Shown piece after piece: positions 40,087-49,611 of a DNA stretch of 52,549 bases. Each line of letters opens with the position of its first letter. Within the stretch, counting starts at the first letter, position 1. Where the stretch lies: positions 9,417 through 61,965 of the forward strand of contig MU602738.1 of assembly GCA_025201865.1 (NCBI GenBank), given 5' to 3'. Origin of the DNA: Ramicandelaber brevisporus. Lineage: Eukaryota > Kickxellomycota > Ramicandelaberales > Ramicandelaberaceae. The position numbers were made by a program, and so were the translations under genes. Below the pieces are notes generated by a model. It worked only from the letters and a program-made list of their open reading frames with translations. It had not been told where the DNA came from and ran no database searches.

Positions 40087-40656
40087 ATGAGCCAGCAGCA
40101 ACAGCAGCAACAGCAACAGCAGCAAGAGAAGGCAGCGAGAGCGGAAGCGCTGAACCGGATTGAACTTGCGCTGAGCAAAACACGAGGAGACAGCAACGGC
40201 GCTCAACCGACCGAGGTGTATGCTCAGCAGCTTGTCAAGGGCATTACGCTGGATGCGACCAGCTCTCCACCAACGGCGGTGTTCAAGTATCACATTGGCC
40301 CGAACGATCTCAATTTGAACGGCACTTTGCACGGCGGAGCCATTGCGACACTTTTGAACACATGCAGTAAAGTGGCTGTGAAAATGTCGACTGTCTTTGC
40401 TCCTGCTGGCGCTCAGAACAAGGGAAAGCCAGCGGTGGATGTAGACAGAGTAGGCGATTCGTCATTCTCGTACGTATCCGCTGGTGATCCAGACAGCGAC
40501 ATTCTCATCACGGTCGAAGTCGCCAAAGTCAGCCGCAATCTGGCATTCACCAAGGGTGAAATCAGGCAGGCTGCGGATGGCCGTCTTGTTGCCTTCTCCA
40601 CGCACTGCATTCTCTTTAAGCCGGCGCAGGATGCTGTGCCACAATCTAAGCTGTAA
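40087..40656 (+). CDS. Hotdog-fold thioesterase-like protein 2, PTS1 (-SKL), complementary half active site
   Basis: The ATG at 40087 gives 189 residues; the frame begins at a TTG at 40075. After an 11-Gln run comes a PaaI/ACOT13-type hotdog with NLNGTLHGGAIATLLNTCSK. Against ACOT13, Asn50 (N76), His56 (H82) and both glycines (G83, G84) are present, but the catalytic Asp65 is Asn91 and Ser83 is Ala116. The protein ends PQSKL, a PTS1 signal. A lone homodimer would therefore lack the usual acid. The divergent neighbour keeps Asp and Ser/Thr and lacks this half. PEX3 follows 287 bp downstream. Confidence 0.85.
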   Translation: MSQQQQQQQQQQQEKAARAEALNRIELALSKTRGDSNGAQPTEVYAQQLVKGITLDATSSPPTAVFKYHIGPNDLNLNGTLHGGAIATLLNTCSKVAVKMSTVFAPAGAQNKGKPAVDVDRVGDSSFSYVSAGDPDSDILITVEVAKVSRNLAFTKGEIRQAADGRLVAFSTHCILFKPAQDAVPQSKL

Positions 40657-40943
40657 GCTCTAAGCTCTAAGCTGTAAGAAAATGGGATCATGCTTTTGTT
40701 TCAAAATACACGTTCATGTTGCTTCATAGCATGATGCATGCTCGGTTCACGTGTTCCGTCGTCGCTGTCGTCGCTATCGTCGTCAATTTCGGCAGTTTGC
40801 CACTCACTCGCTCATTCTCCGCGCTCGGCCCAATTCTCGACTCTTCACGCGTGCTCGCCATCTTGCCTTTGCTTTTGCTTTTGCTTTTGCTTTTGCTTTG
40901 CTCACAGCCTGTACATTTCTCCACATAAACTCCTTCAGCTACA

Positions 40944-42452
40944 ATGACGGTGATCGACACAGTTCTGTACCCGGTGAGACGATACCGGCGGACGCTGCTG
41001 GTGCTAGGTGGTCTTGCTGGTGGCGCATATGCGCTCGGGCAGTTTGCAAAGAGCAAGATCTCCGAGTTTGGTCGAAGCATGGCCACCCAGCGATCCCTCA
41101 AAGAGAACCTGCGTCGACGCTACGAGCAGAACCAGCTGGACTGTGGGTTCACGGTCATGGCACTGCTGGCCGACTTGTCTGACGAGCTGCTGCAGGAACT
41201 TGATGTGGAGAGTATCGCACATGCATTGAGGTCCCAACGCTCGGCTCCACCGGCAGCGCCGGCACAGCAGCCAGAACCACAGCCAGAGCCACAACAGGCA
41301 GCTGCTACCGATGCTACCGATACTGCAGCCGCAGCTACAGGCACAGAGCCGGAGCAATCCCAGAATGAGTCAACTCCAAAGCCTGATTCGAATGGAGAAG
41401 CAGCGGCCGCAGTCGCGGTCACAGAAAATGCCGGGAGCAACAGTCCGTCCTCACAGCAGCAGCAATCACCAGTCCAACCCGCCGAGCCGCCAAGTGGCAG
41501 CAGCAGTGCTGCAATGTCAAAGGCCGAACTGTGGGATGCATTGAAGATTGCATCGATTGCACGCGTGCTGACTGCGGTGTATTGCGTTGAGCTGCTCAGT
41601 CTTCTTGCATCTGTGCAGCTGAGCATCATTGGACGTCACACCTACGTTGACTCGGTTGTACAGTACGGCAGCAGCAGTAGCAACGAATCCTCGCGTAAGC
41701 TGAAACCCAATGTTGAGCGCAGCTTTTTGGCATTCACCTGGCAGCTGCTGAATATCGGCTGGCGCCAGATTGCCAAAGCTGTGGAGGACGATACCCGCCA
41801 GATCTTGGAGAAGGTCTCTGTCAAGCAGAAGATCACAGTGGTTGAATTGGCCGAGTACGTTGGCGAGATTCGCAAGCTGGTGGAGGGCGACTTTGGAAGC
41901 GGTCATGACAACTTGCTGACGAAGGCCATGTTCCCAATGACAGCGGACGACATATCCAATCTGCGCAACGAAACGGGCATCAACCTCGATCGAATCGAGG
42001 ACACTGTAAAGTTAGCTGAGCTGGTGGACGAGACTCGCGATGTTCTGGAGAGCTCAGACTTCAGACTGGTTCGCCACCGCTGCCTCGATGCTGCCTTTGA
42101 CACCCTGGTTGACACAATCTCATCCGTGTTCCCAGCTGCACCAGTGCCTCAAAAGCCTCCTCAGATCCCCGAGTCGGCCCGTGCCTTTGGCAATGCCGAG
42201 CCGGTATCAGAGACCAGCATTGTGGAGATTACGCCTGAGAATGAGGCCGATTTGATCAAGGAGTTTGAGGAATTCAGCATTCCGGCTCCATCGTTGCCAC
42301 TGGCCCAGCTACTTGCTCACTTCACGAAAGAGGCGCATCACGTCGTGAACGGCCACCCCAACAGCTATGTCGACCTGGCAACCAGTCTGCCAGAGACCAG
42401 AGCGATTTGTGCAGCGATCTACGCCAGCATCGACCTCTATCCAGACAATTAA
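40944..42452 (+). CDS. PEX3: PEX3, peroxisomal membrane biogenesis factor
   Basis: The product is 502 residues. The N-terminus has a basic start (VRRYRRT), a transmembrane helix (LLVLGGLAGGAYALG) and then the Pex3 signature RRRYEQNQLDCGFTVMALLADL (about 53-73). The remainder is the helical cytosolic domain (SKAELWDALKIASIARVLTAVYCVELLSLLASVQLSIIGRHTYVDSV; AFTWQLLNIGWRQIAKAVEDDTR). PEX3 anchors in the ER and peroxisome membrane and docks PEX19 with membrane-protein cargo. A disordered Pro/Gln/Ala/Glu insert of about 100 residues (about 95-195) splits the domain and accounts for the length over the usual 370-450. It stands next to two PTS1 proteins. Confidence 0.93.
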   Translation: MTVIDTVLYPVRRYRRTLLVLGGLAGGAYALGQFAKSKISEFGRSMATQRSLKENLRRRYEQNQLDCGFTVMALLADLSDELLQELDVESIAHALRSQRSAPPAAPAQQPEPQPEPQQAAATDATDTAAAATGTEPEQSQNESTPKPDSNGEAAAAVAVTENAGSNSPSSQQQQSPVQPAEPPSGSSSAAMSKAELWDALKIASIARVLTAVYCVELLSLLASVQLSIIGRHTYVDSVVQYGSSSSNESSRKLKPNVERSFLAFTWQLLNIGWRQIAKAVEDDTRQILEKVSVKQKITVVELAEYVGEIRKLVEGDFGSGHDNLLTKAMFPMTADDISNLRNETGINLDRIEDTVKLAELVDETRDVLESSDFRLVRHRCLDAAFDTLVDTISSVFPAAPVPQKPPQIPESARAFGNAEPVSETSIVEITPENEADLIKEFEEFSIPAPSLPLAQLLAHFTKEAHHVVNGHPNSYVDLATSLPETRAICAAIYASIDLYPDN

Positions 42453-43223
42453 TAAATAGCTTTGCAATGTGTGTAGATCCACCCCATCCTCTCTTCCCCC
42501 ATTCGATTATATTAAATTGATCGTCATGATCTTCGTTTTCTTCATATTTTAATATGATTCTTATCTAACACAACTACATTAGGCAATGTGATGATGGCAG
42601 CAACTCGTGTTCCTGAAATGTGTGTCAAATGTGGCGACAGCAAGCAGCGGCAGCAATTGAGTGGCTGCATTAATTACTGCACCTCTATTACATATACATT
42701 ATTGGGGGAGGATGAGGATGAGGCGAAGAGGGAGAGGAAGATGGAAGCGAAGAGAATAGGGATCTGCTTCTAATCAATGATCATCGTCCAGTATGGATGA
42801 ATTCGTTGTTCTTACTGAAGCTTGAACCGGCAAGTGGCTTCACATGCGGAGCCATCGATTCAACCGAGTATGAAAAAGGCAGTTCAAGAAGAAAACAAGA
42901 AGAAAACAAGAGATGTGTGGCGCATCGTGCATCCACATCTTTGCTTACCATGAATGAGGTCAGCACACATCATTGTTGAACTTTGAAGAAGAAGGAGCAG
43001 AAGAGGCAGAAGAAAAATACACGTGTCAGGAACACACACCTGCATCCTTGCCATTGAATGAATGAGCAGTCCATCCACTCAGACTGAAGCATAATGCAAG
43101 GAGAGAGTTAATGAGTGGAAAGTGCTGTATTGCAAACAACGAGCGACTTGATGCCTGCACAATTGACAGATACGCACACATACACACACGTATCCACTCG
43201 ATGCATCGTAGTTCAATGACAAC

Positions 43224-43259
<36 letters not shown>

Positions 43260-43750
43260 GCAGCAGCAGTAGCAGCAGTAACAACAATAACAAAAAATGC
43301 TGACCTGCGTGCCACCCTGGTGTGCAACTCTAAAACGTTATCCAGTCAATGGCTACACACACACACACACACCCACACACACACACCTACTCACTCACCC
43401 ACTCACCCAGTCATCCAGTCATCCACTCACCCGCTCGCTCGTTCACCCTCAAATTACACAAAAGGCAACATATTGTGCGGTTATACTTTTTGACATTGTT
43501 ACGAATCGATGTGCCAATAGAATGACTGATACTTCGTTCGCTTCCACTCCCATCCATATAATAAGCTCTTCAAGCAGAGAAGCTGCCACTAAAAAGACTT
43601 CTTGTATTTCCCTCCCCCAAAGTTCGACACTCTTCTCGCTCCTCCTCCATTCCAACCGTCAACCCTCAGCGCTTTTTGCCACTCACAACTCACTCCTACA
43701 ACAGCCACGACGACAGCCACAGCAGCCACTACTACTAATACTGCTGCTGT

Positions 43751-43797
<47 letters not shown>

Positions 43798-44383
43798 TGG
43801 CAATCCTTCCCCCCGCATCACCCCATCTCGCATCACTCCATACTACCTCCTCCATCATTATTTATTTATCATCGACACTCAACCGGTGTACAATTGAGCT
43901 GCACATACGCTGTAATTGTGCCGATCAAACACTGTAATAACCTCCTACATTTGACGCACTTTGCCAAATTTCCCACTCATCCCTGCCTCCTTCAGTACCA
44001 TCTTGCAGAGTAGTAACAACAACAACAGCAATAAAAAAGATACAGAGAACACAAGCCGGCACCAGCTCACTCCCCTTCTCCCAGCAACACTTTGCTTCCA
44101 ACTTTTGTTTTTTTGTTTGTTGTTGCTTGCTACGGTCTTCCTCTGCTGACACAAGCCAAACCTCGCACTCAAACTCATACAGCTTTTACTCGCATATATT
44201 CTGCCATACAGGCTTCAAGTCAGAGTCACCCTCAAGGCTTGCCTCCCGCTCCACGCTCCACGCTCACTTTTTCCTCGTACAACCATTCACCGAACCAAGG
44301 TCCGCATCAAAGCCCGCATTTACGCCTCCCTTTTTTTCTTGCAAGACTTGCTCCTCTAGTAATATTATCTCGATATATCCACC
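42453..44383. repeat. Repeat-rich spacer with (CAA)n, (CA)n, (ACT)n microsatellites
   Basis: (CAA)n then (CAG)n at about 43218-43275, (CA)n at about 43353-43390 and (ACT)n at about 43748-43796. Longer ORFs here are translations of repeats. Two short frames, 42588-42773 (plus, with CVKCGD) and 42781-42966 (minus), have no support. The minus strand shows splice-like signals at 42580-43080, but I could not assemble a convincing gene. Confidence 0.5.
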
Positions 44384-44503
44384 ATGTGTCGTATCGCATT
44401 TGACTGTGGCTGCGAATACATCAAGGGCTGCTGGTGCTGGTCCGTCAAGCATCGTCCTGGAACTTGCAACAGCCGTACTTGCCCACAAGGTCACAAAGAT
44501 TAG
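44384..44503 (+). CDS. Candidate Cys-rich micro-ORF (39 aa)
   Basis: An ATG in good context (TCCACCATG) opens 39 codons with seven cysteines: MCRIAFDCGCEYIKGCWCW in the first half (two C-x-C pairs) and PGTCNSRTCPQGH in the second. C-x-C pairs are typical of copper metallothioneins. A zinc-binding knuckle is an alternative. No signal peptide. It stands alone about 700 bp before a permease gene. It could be chance, since support is composition and context only. Confidence 0.3.
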   Translation: MCRIAFDCGCEYIKGCWCWSVKHRPGTCNSRTCPQGHKD

Positions 44504-45207
44504 ACATCTTTGAGAATAGCGCACTCGCTCGTTCACTTGCTTTGTTTTGTTTTGTTTTGTTTTGTTTTCACCACTCAATCACTCAATCACTCAATCACTC
44601 AATCAATCACTCAATCAATCAAACAAGTGCGCCGCAGCTTTCTTTTCTCTTTGTTGACGTCATCATCTTTGCTCATTTGTTTTTTTTTCCTTCCTTCGTC
44701 ACACACACACTCTTTTTACGCACAATGACTACATTCTATTTACAACCATACATCTTTTTCCTTTCGATTCTGCCTAACTATACGTACTACTTGTCTCATT
44801 AATTATTATTCCTATTCCTATTATTATTACTATTCCTTGAAAAAGTTAAACGTTCATTAATGATAATAAAAAAACTGTTGAGAACTCGTAGAAATGTTGA
44901 ACACAATGAAAAAGGGGCTGTTGAGCAATAAATGTAGTTCACATACTCCTTTATGGCCGAAGTTCACTTATAATCGTCGACGAGAACAATATCACAACCG
45001 TCATTTCAGAAAAAGGGGGAGAGATGATGAAAGTACGGTACTGGTCACATGATCACGGCTGATTCCTCTTTCATATAGTGTTTTATATATTCCCCCTTCT
45101 CTCATTCACTCACTCACTCACTCTTTTTTTCTTTATCATATCGCATCCCGTTCATAATCGCACACATACACAGTCCTATTGAGCGAGTTAACGGAACCAC
45201 GCTGAAA
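44504..45207. promoter_or_regulatory. Repeat-rich spacer and promoter of LAT permease 1
   Basis: (TTTTG)n at about 44543-44569 and (AATCACTC)n at about 44573-44622. A TATATAT box at 45084-45090 lies about 120 bp before the ATG at 45208. GTCACATGATCACG (about 45046-45059) holds an E-box-like CACATG. Confidence 0.45.
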
Positions 45208-46851
45208 ATGCCGCCAGATGCAGATAAAGAGAACTGCATCTTGGCAAATGATAGAGAAACTGTGCAATCCGAGACACACTCCGCAGTAAACAGCAGACCG
45301 AGTCGCAAAGCTTTTGAGTACGAATCAGCCCAGGATGCGATCGACAACAACAGCTCGGCTGAGTCTGAGCCAGCCGACGACCAGATTGAAGCAGCACCTG
45401 GCCTTGAGCAGATGCCCAGAACCATGGGTGTCCTGAGTGGAGTTGCTCAAGTTGCTGGAGTGATGCTCGGCGCGGGCATCTTCAGCACCGGATCGCTCGT
45501 CGTCAACCTGGTAGGCGGGCCAGTACAAGCCATAATTATGTGGGTGTTTGGCGCGGTGCTGACACTGGCAGCTGCGGTCAGCTTCATTGAGTTTGGGGCA
45601 ATGCTGCCGCAGTCGGGCGGCGCGCAAAGGTATCTGGACTACGTCTTCAAGAGACCCCGATCACTGCTGCCATTCATGTTTTGCTTCTGCACAATCATGT
45701 GCACTGAGCCGTCAAATGTCGCTGCAGTGTCGGTTGTCTTTGGAAAGTATATCTTGTACGCAACTTTGGGCCGATCCGCAGCCAATGCTGAGACTGGAAA
45801 CAGTGGCGGGGACAGCGTAGCAGTGCCATCACCGTGGGTCGAGCGTGGCATCGGCATTGGCTGCCTATTGTTCATCACTGTGCTCAACTGCGTCTCTGTT
45901 AGATGGTCTGTTCGAGTCAACAACTTCCTGACCATGTTCAAGATCTTAGTCCTGCTGCTCATTTCCTTCTCTGGCATCATTGTGTTGACGGGTGCAACAT
46001 CGATTCCTCGCCAGCTGGACAACTGGCACAGCACAATCCCCGACTTTGCTTTTAGTCCTCGCAACTATGCAAGCGCACTGTTCAAGATTATGTTTGCATT
46101 CGATGGCTGGAACAACTTGAACTATTCTCTGGGCGAACTCAAGAATCCAAAGAGAAATCTGCCCATTGCAGTTGGAAGTGGTGTGGCCACGGTCAGTGTT
46201 TTGTATGTGCTTGCCAATGTTGCCTACTTTTCTGTTGTTCCCATGTCGCTGATTGAAACGTCCAAGGAAATTCTGGCCGGTGATTACTGCCGCATTGTGT
46301 TTGGCGAAACCTTTGGTCGAGTTGTACTTCCGCTGTTTGTCGCCGTTTCGTGCCTGGGGTCAGTGTCAGCCATGATCTTTGGAATGAGCAGAGTGATTGT
46401 AGTTGCTGCCCAGGAGAACTACATTCCATACGGCAAGAGTCTCGGAAGAATCAATGCAAGATTCGGCACACCCTTTAACGCACTTGTGTTCAACGCTCTG
46501 GTGATCCTGATGTACATTGTGCTGCCCCCGCCTGGCGATGTCTTTGATTTGCTGGTTGATCTGCAGGGCTACCCAATGTGGGTGTTCTATGGAATCACCG
46601 GCACTGGTTTGCTAGTGCTGAGATTCCGTGAACCCGACACCCACCGTCCATTTAAGGCACTCTGGGTCGCTCCAGTGCTGTTTGTTGGCTCGTCTTTGTT
46701 CTTGTCGGTGGTGCCGTTTATTCCTCCAAATTACACTGCCGCAGCTCTGAATGAAGTCAAGGGATTCCCGTATTGGCTGGCACCAACCGCAGGTGCGCTC
46801 ATCATTCTGCTCAGTATTCCAATATACCTTTACCAGCGACGATTCTTCTAA
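45208..46851 (+). CDS. LAT-type (L-type, Mup1-like) amino-acid permease 1
   Basis: The product is 547 residues. A polar head (about 1-72) precedes 12 hydrophobic helices of the APC superfamily. GVMLGAGIFSTGS (helix 1, the unwound substrate site), ALFKIMFAFDGWNNLNYSLGELKNPKRNLP (helix 6) and FGMSRVIVVAAQENYIP (helix 8) are hallmarks of LAT and fungal methionine-permease-type carriers. It imports a neutral amino acid, possibly methionine, across the plasma membrane. The next gene is a tandem paralogue. No heavy-chain partner is expected in fungi. Confidence 0.9.
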   Translation: MPPDADKENCILANDRETVQSETHSAVNSRPSRKAFEYESAQDAIDNNSSAESEPADDQIEAAPGLEQMPRTMGVLSGVAQVAGVMLGAGIFSTGSLVVNLVGGPVQAIIMWVFGAVLTLAAAVSFIEFGAMLPQSGGAQRYLDYVFKRPRSLLPFMFCFCTIMCTEPSNVAAVSVVFGKYILYATLGRSAANAETGNSGGDSVAVPSPWVERGIGIGCLLFITVLNCVSVRWSVRVNNFLTMFKILVLLLISFSGIIVLTGATSIPRQLDNWHSTIPDFAFSPRNYASALFKIMFAFDGWNNLNYSLGELKNPKRNLPIAVGSGVATVSVLYVLANVAYFSVVPMSLIETSKEILAGDYCRIVFGETFGRVVLPLFVAVSCLGSVSAMIFGMSRVIVVAAQENYIPYGKSLGRINARFGTPFNALVFNALVILMYIVLPPPGDVFDLLVDLQGYPMWVFYGITGTGLLVLRFREPDTHRPFKALWVAPVLFVGSSLFLSVVPFIPPNYTAAALNEVKGFPYWLAPTAGALIILLSIPIYLYQRRFF

Positions 46852-47493
46852 TATCATTCTTCCATGAACTCATTTTCATGTTTTATATTTATTTATTATT
46901 AGACAAAACCTTTTAATGACTAATTGCAGTTATCAAGCTTTACTTGAGCGGATTTAATGAAATAGATATCCTCTTGACCGAACAAGTCGAGGATCAGATT
47001 ACCGAGCAGGGATAACTCCTGAAAACTGTGGGGGAGGAGGAGAAAGAGGCTCTGAGTATCATATTTAACTCAACGAATGACACTCAACCTGCTCAACAGA
47101 ATTAAAATTGACACATCTCATATACTCGATATTGAGACTTAATCTATTTTCGATATTAAGAGTGAGGTTGGTTTGTGCGTATCCAGAAGTTCGGTTTTCG
47201 AACATCTCTTTCATGAAAAAGGGAGGAGTGCATACTTCCTCAAAGCTCTTGCACATTCACTTTAATCACCGCAAAAACAAAAAAGTCAATCTCGGTGGAC
47301 TTGCTTCACTCTAACATCCTTGTGACGTCGTAGGATACGGTCATCGTTAGACACCCGGTGAATCATATAGATATAGGTGGAAAAAGGTGGAAAAGGTGGA
47401 AAAGGTGGAAAAGGTGGTTCGCAATAGCTGTTTCAAGTACATCCTCAATCATCCTCGTATATATACACGCATATATACACACATATATCATCA
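46852..47493. promoter_or_regulatory. Spacer with (GGTGGAAAAG)n and TATA-rich leader
   Basis: About four copies of the decamer GGTGGAAAAG lie at about 47376-47417, followed by several TATATA runs (47458-47488) directly before the ATG of permease 2. A TGACGTCG (CRE-like) lies near 47322. No gene is seen. Confidence 0.45.
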
Positions 47494-49077
47494 ATGCCTA
47501 TGGCTCTCACTCGAGCGTCGACTGCCACAATTGCTGTTGATCCGTTTCGCAGCAGCTCCGTTGACAGCAAAGTTCACGATGACCAAGACTCCACGCAGAC
47601 TCCTTCGTGCAGCACACCCGCTGAACAGCAACTGCAGCAAACCATGGGTCCGTTTGCAGCCATGAACATGGTGACAGGCTTAATGGTGGGAAGTGCCATT
47701 TACTGCGCACCTGGCCACGTTGCTGCCCTGGTTGGCGGTCCAACAACCGCAATGATTGTGTGGGCAGTTGGTGCTCTGCTCACGGGAGCTGGCGCCATGG
47801 CCTATGTCGAACTTGGGTCAATGTTTCCCACGAGTGGCGGTGAGTTTGAGTATTTGAAGCATGCTTTCCCGTATCCAAGAGGACTGCTTTCCTTGCTGTT
47901 CAGCTTTGCTATGATAACGTGCATTCGGCCAGCTAGAGGTGCGGCGATATCAATGGTGTTTGCCGAGTATCTCTACTACGCTCTGAAGGGACCAAGTGAT
48001 CATGGGCAGAGAGCAGACAGTGCGGTCAGTCAGCAGTGGATAGAGCGAGGACTTGCCATCGCATGTATAACGGTGGTTTCAATTGTGAATGCATTGTCTG
48101 TTAGATGGGCATTGCGTTTGAACACTCTGCTTGGAGTCATCAAGTCCCTGGTTTTGGCCATCATCGCGATATCCGGGATAGTTGTGCTCACAGGAGTTAC
48201 GTCCATACCGCGGCAGCTTGGCAACTGGGACTTGGCCAAGGCAGCAACGCTACGCGATACAAGCCAGGGTGAGATTGGCCCTCGAAACATCGCCAGTGCG
48301 CTGTTCAAGGTGATGTTTGCATTTGAGGGCTGGAACAACCTGAACTACTCGCTGGGTGAGCTGAAGAATCCGCAGCGTAATCTTCCAATCGCAGTGGGTG
48401 GCGGTGTGGTGATGACTGCCATGCTCTATATACTGGCCAATGCTGCGTACTTTTCCATCATCCCGCTGGCTGAAATCTACAGCTCAAACGACATCTTGGC
48501 CGGCATTTACTGCGAGATTGTGTTTGGCAAGGTAGTTGGACGAGTTATTCTTCCGGTCTGTGTATCCATCTCTTGCTTGGGAGCAGTATCAGCCGGTGTA
48601 TTTGGCGTGTCGCGCATCATTGTGGCGGCAGCAAAAGAAGGATACCTGCCGCTTTCCCATCAGTTAGGACACATCAGCGAACGGTTTGGCACTCCCTTGG
48701 CAGCAGTTGTGCTGAACTACGTGCTGACGGTGGCCTTCATTGTTCTGCCGCCTCCGGGCGAGGCGTTCCGGTTGCTTGTAGACATCCAAAGCTATCCGAC
48801 ATGGTGCTTCTACGGAATAACCGTGATTGGGCTGCTTGTGATGCGTGCCAAGAAGCCAAGCATCCCGCGTCCATTCAAGGCTGCCATCTCAGTTGCATTG
48901 TTGTTTGTCATTACCGCCATTCTGCTGTGCACTTTGCCATTTTTGCCACCCGTCAAGGCACGGTCTTCATCGGTGCCGTACTTTACCGCACCACTAATTG
49001 GGGCCATCTATGTCGTTCTTGGCGTAGTCTTGTATCCTCGGCTCAGAAAGATACAGCAGCGCCAATGCTCCATCTAA
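47494..49077 (+). CDS. LAT-type (L-type, Mup1-like) amino-acid permease 2
   Basis: The product is 527 residues with the same 12-helix layout as its upstream neighbour. Long blocks are identical, for example FEGWNNLNYSLGELKNPQRNLPIAVG and GIVVLTGVTSIPRQL. Helix 1 reads GLMVGSAIYCAPG where permease 1 has GVMLGAGIFSTGS. The usual GAGIF signature is altered here, so substrate choice probably differs. A tandem duplication, about 640 bp apart, same strand. The head is Gln/Thr/Ser-rich. Confidence 0.9.
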   Translation: MPMALTRASTATIAVDPFRSSSVDSKVHDDQDSTQTPSCSTPAEQQLQQTMGPFAAMNMVTGLMVGSAIYCAPGHVAALVGGPTTAMIVWAVGALLTGAGAMAYVELGSMFPTSGGEFEYLKHAFPYPRGLLSLLFSFAMITCIRPARGAAISMVFAEYLYYALKGPSDHGQRADSAVSQQWIERGLAIACITVVSIVNALSVRWALRLNTLLGVIKSLVLAIIAISGIVVLTGVTSIPRQLGNWDLAKAATLRDTSQGEIGPRNIASALFKVMFAFEGWNNLNYSLGELKNPQRNLPIAVGGGVVMTAMLYILANAAYFSIIPLAEIYSSNDILAGIYCEIVFGKVVGRVILPVCVSISCLGAVSAGVFGVSRIIVAAAKEGYLPLSHQLGHISERFGTPLAAVVLNYVLTVAFIVLPPPGEAFRLLVDIQSYPTWCFYGITVIGLLVMRAKKPSIPRPFKAAISVALLFVITAILLCTLPFLPPVKARSSSVPYFTAPLIGAIYVVLGVVLYPRLRKIQQRQCSI

Positions 49078-49611
49078 GAATAACACCCCTCTCTCTCTTT
49101 TTTCTCTTTCATTCTCTTTTTCTCTCTCTATTCGATTTCCATCCACATTGGAACGTGTTCTTTTGAAGCCAAACCCAAACCCTTCTATTATTCTTTTTGT
49201 GGTTACTGTCGCTGCTGTTGCTGTTGCTGTTGCTGTTGTTGTTGGGTTGTCAGCACTGTGTGCGTGGTCTTGGCTTCCGTGGTTTGGCTTGGCAAGGGTA
49301 AGCGAGAGCGGTCAATGCGGTGTTTTTTTTATTTCATTCGCTGCGATTGAAGAAAACGCTGCCTCGCTCTTGTTCCACTCGTATTTCGTCACACCAACAC
49401 GCGCTCACTTCTACTTGTCACTCCACTCGCTCCACTCCACTCGCTTGCTCGCTCGCTCTTTCCCTTTCCTTTTCGTTCTATCTTCTACTCACGAAACGAA
49501 ACGAAACGACTTGAACGGGGAAGTGTCATCATCATCATCATCTACTGCAACTACAACTACAACTACAACAGCAATAACAGCAACTACAATTGTAACAAAC
49601 ACCAATACAAG
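49078..49611. promoter_or_regulatory. Spacer with TTGCTG and ACTACA repeats
   Basis: GTTGCT repeats at about 49213-49245, GCTCGCTC-type repeats at about 49440-49465, CATCAT at about 49529-49540 and ACAACT repeats at about 49548-49570 in the leader of the SYLF-SH3 gene. The frame over 49148-49615 is repeat-derived and is not called. Confidence 0.4.

Noticed and set aside
42580-43080. Possible spliced small gene on the minus strand (GTAAGA, GTAAGC, TTTCAG-like signals)
   Set aside because: Several exon combinations are possible, none gives a recognisable protein, and part of the product would come from a C/T-rich tract.
43297-44013. 238-codon frame rich in Thr, His, Leu and Ser
   Set aside because: It is a translation of (CA)n, CTCA and (ACT)n microsatellites.
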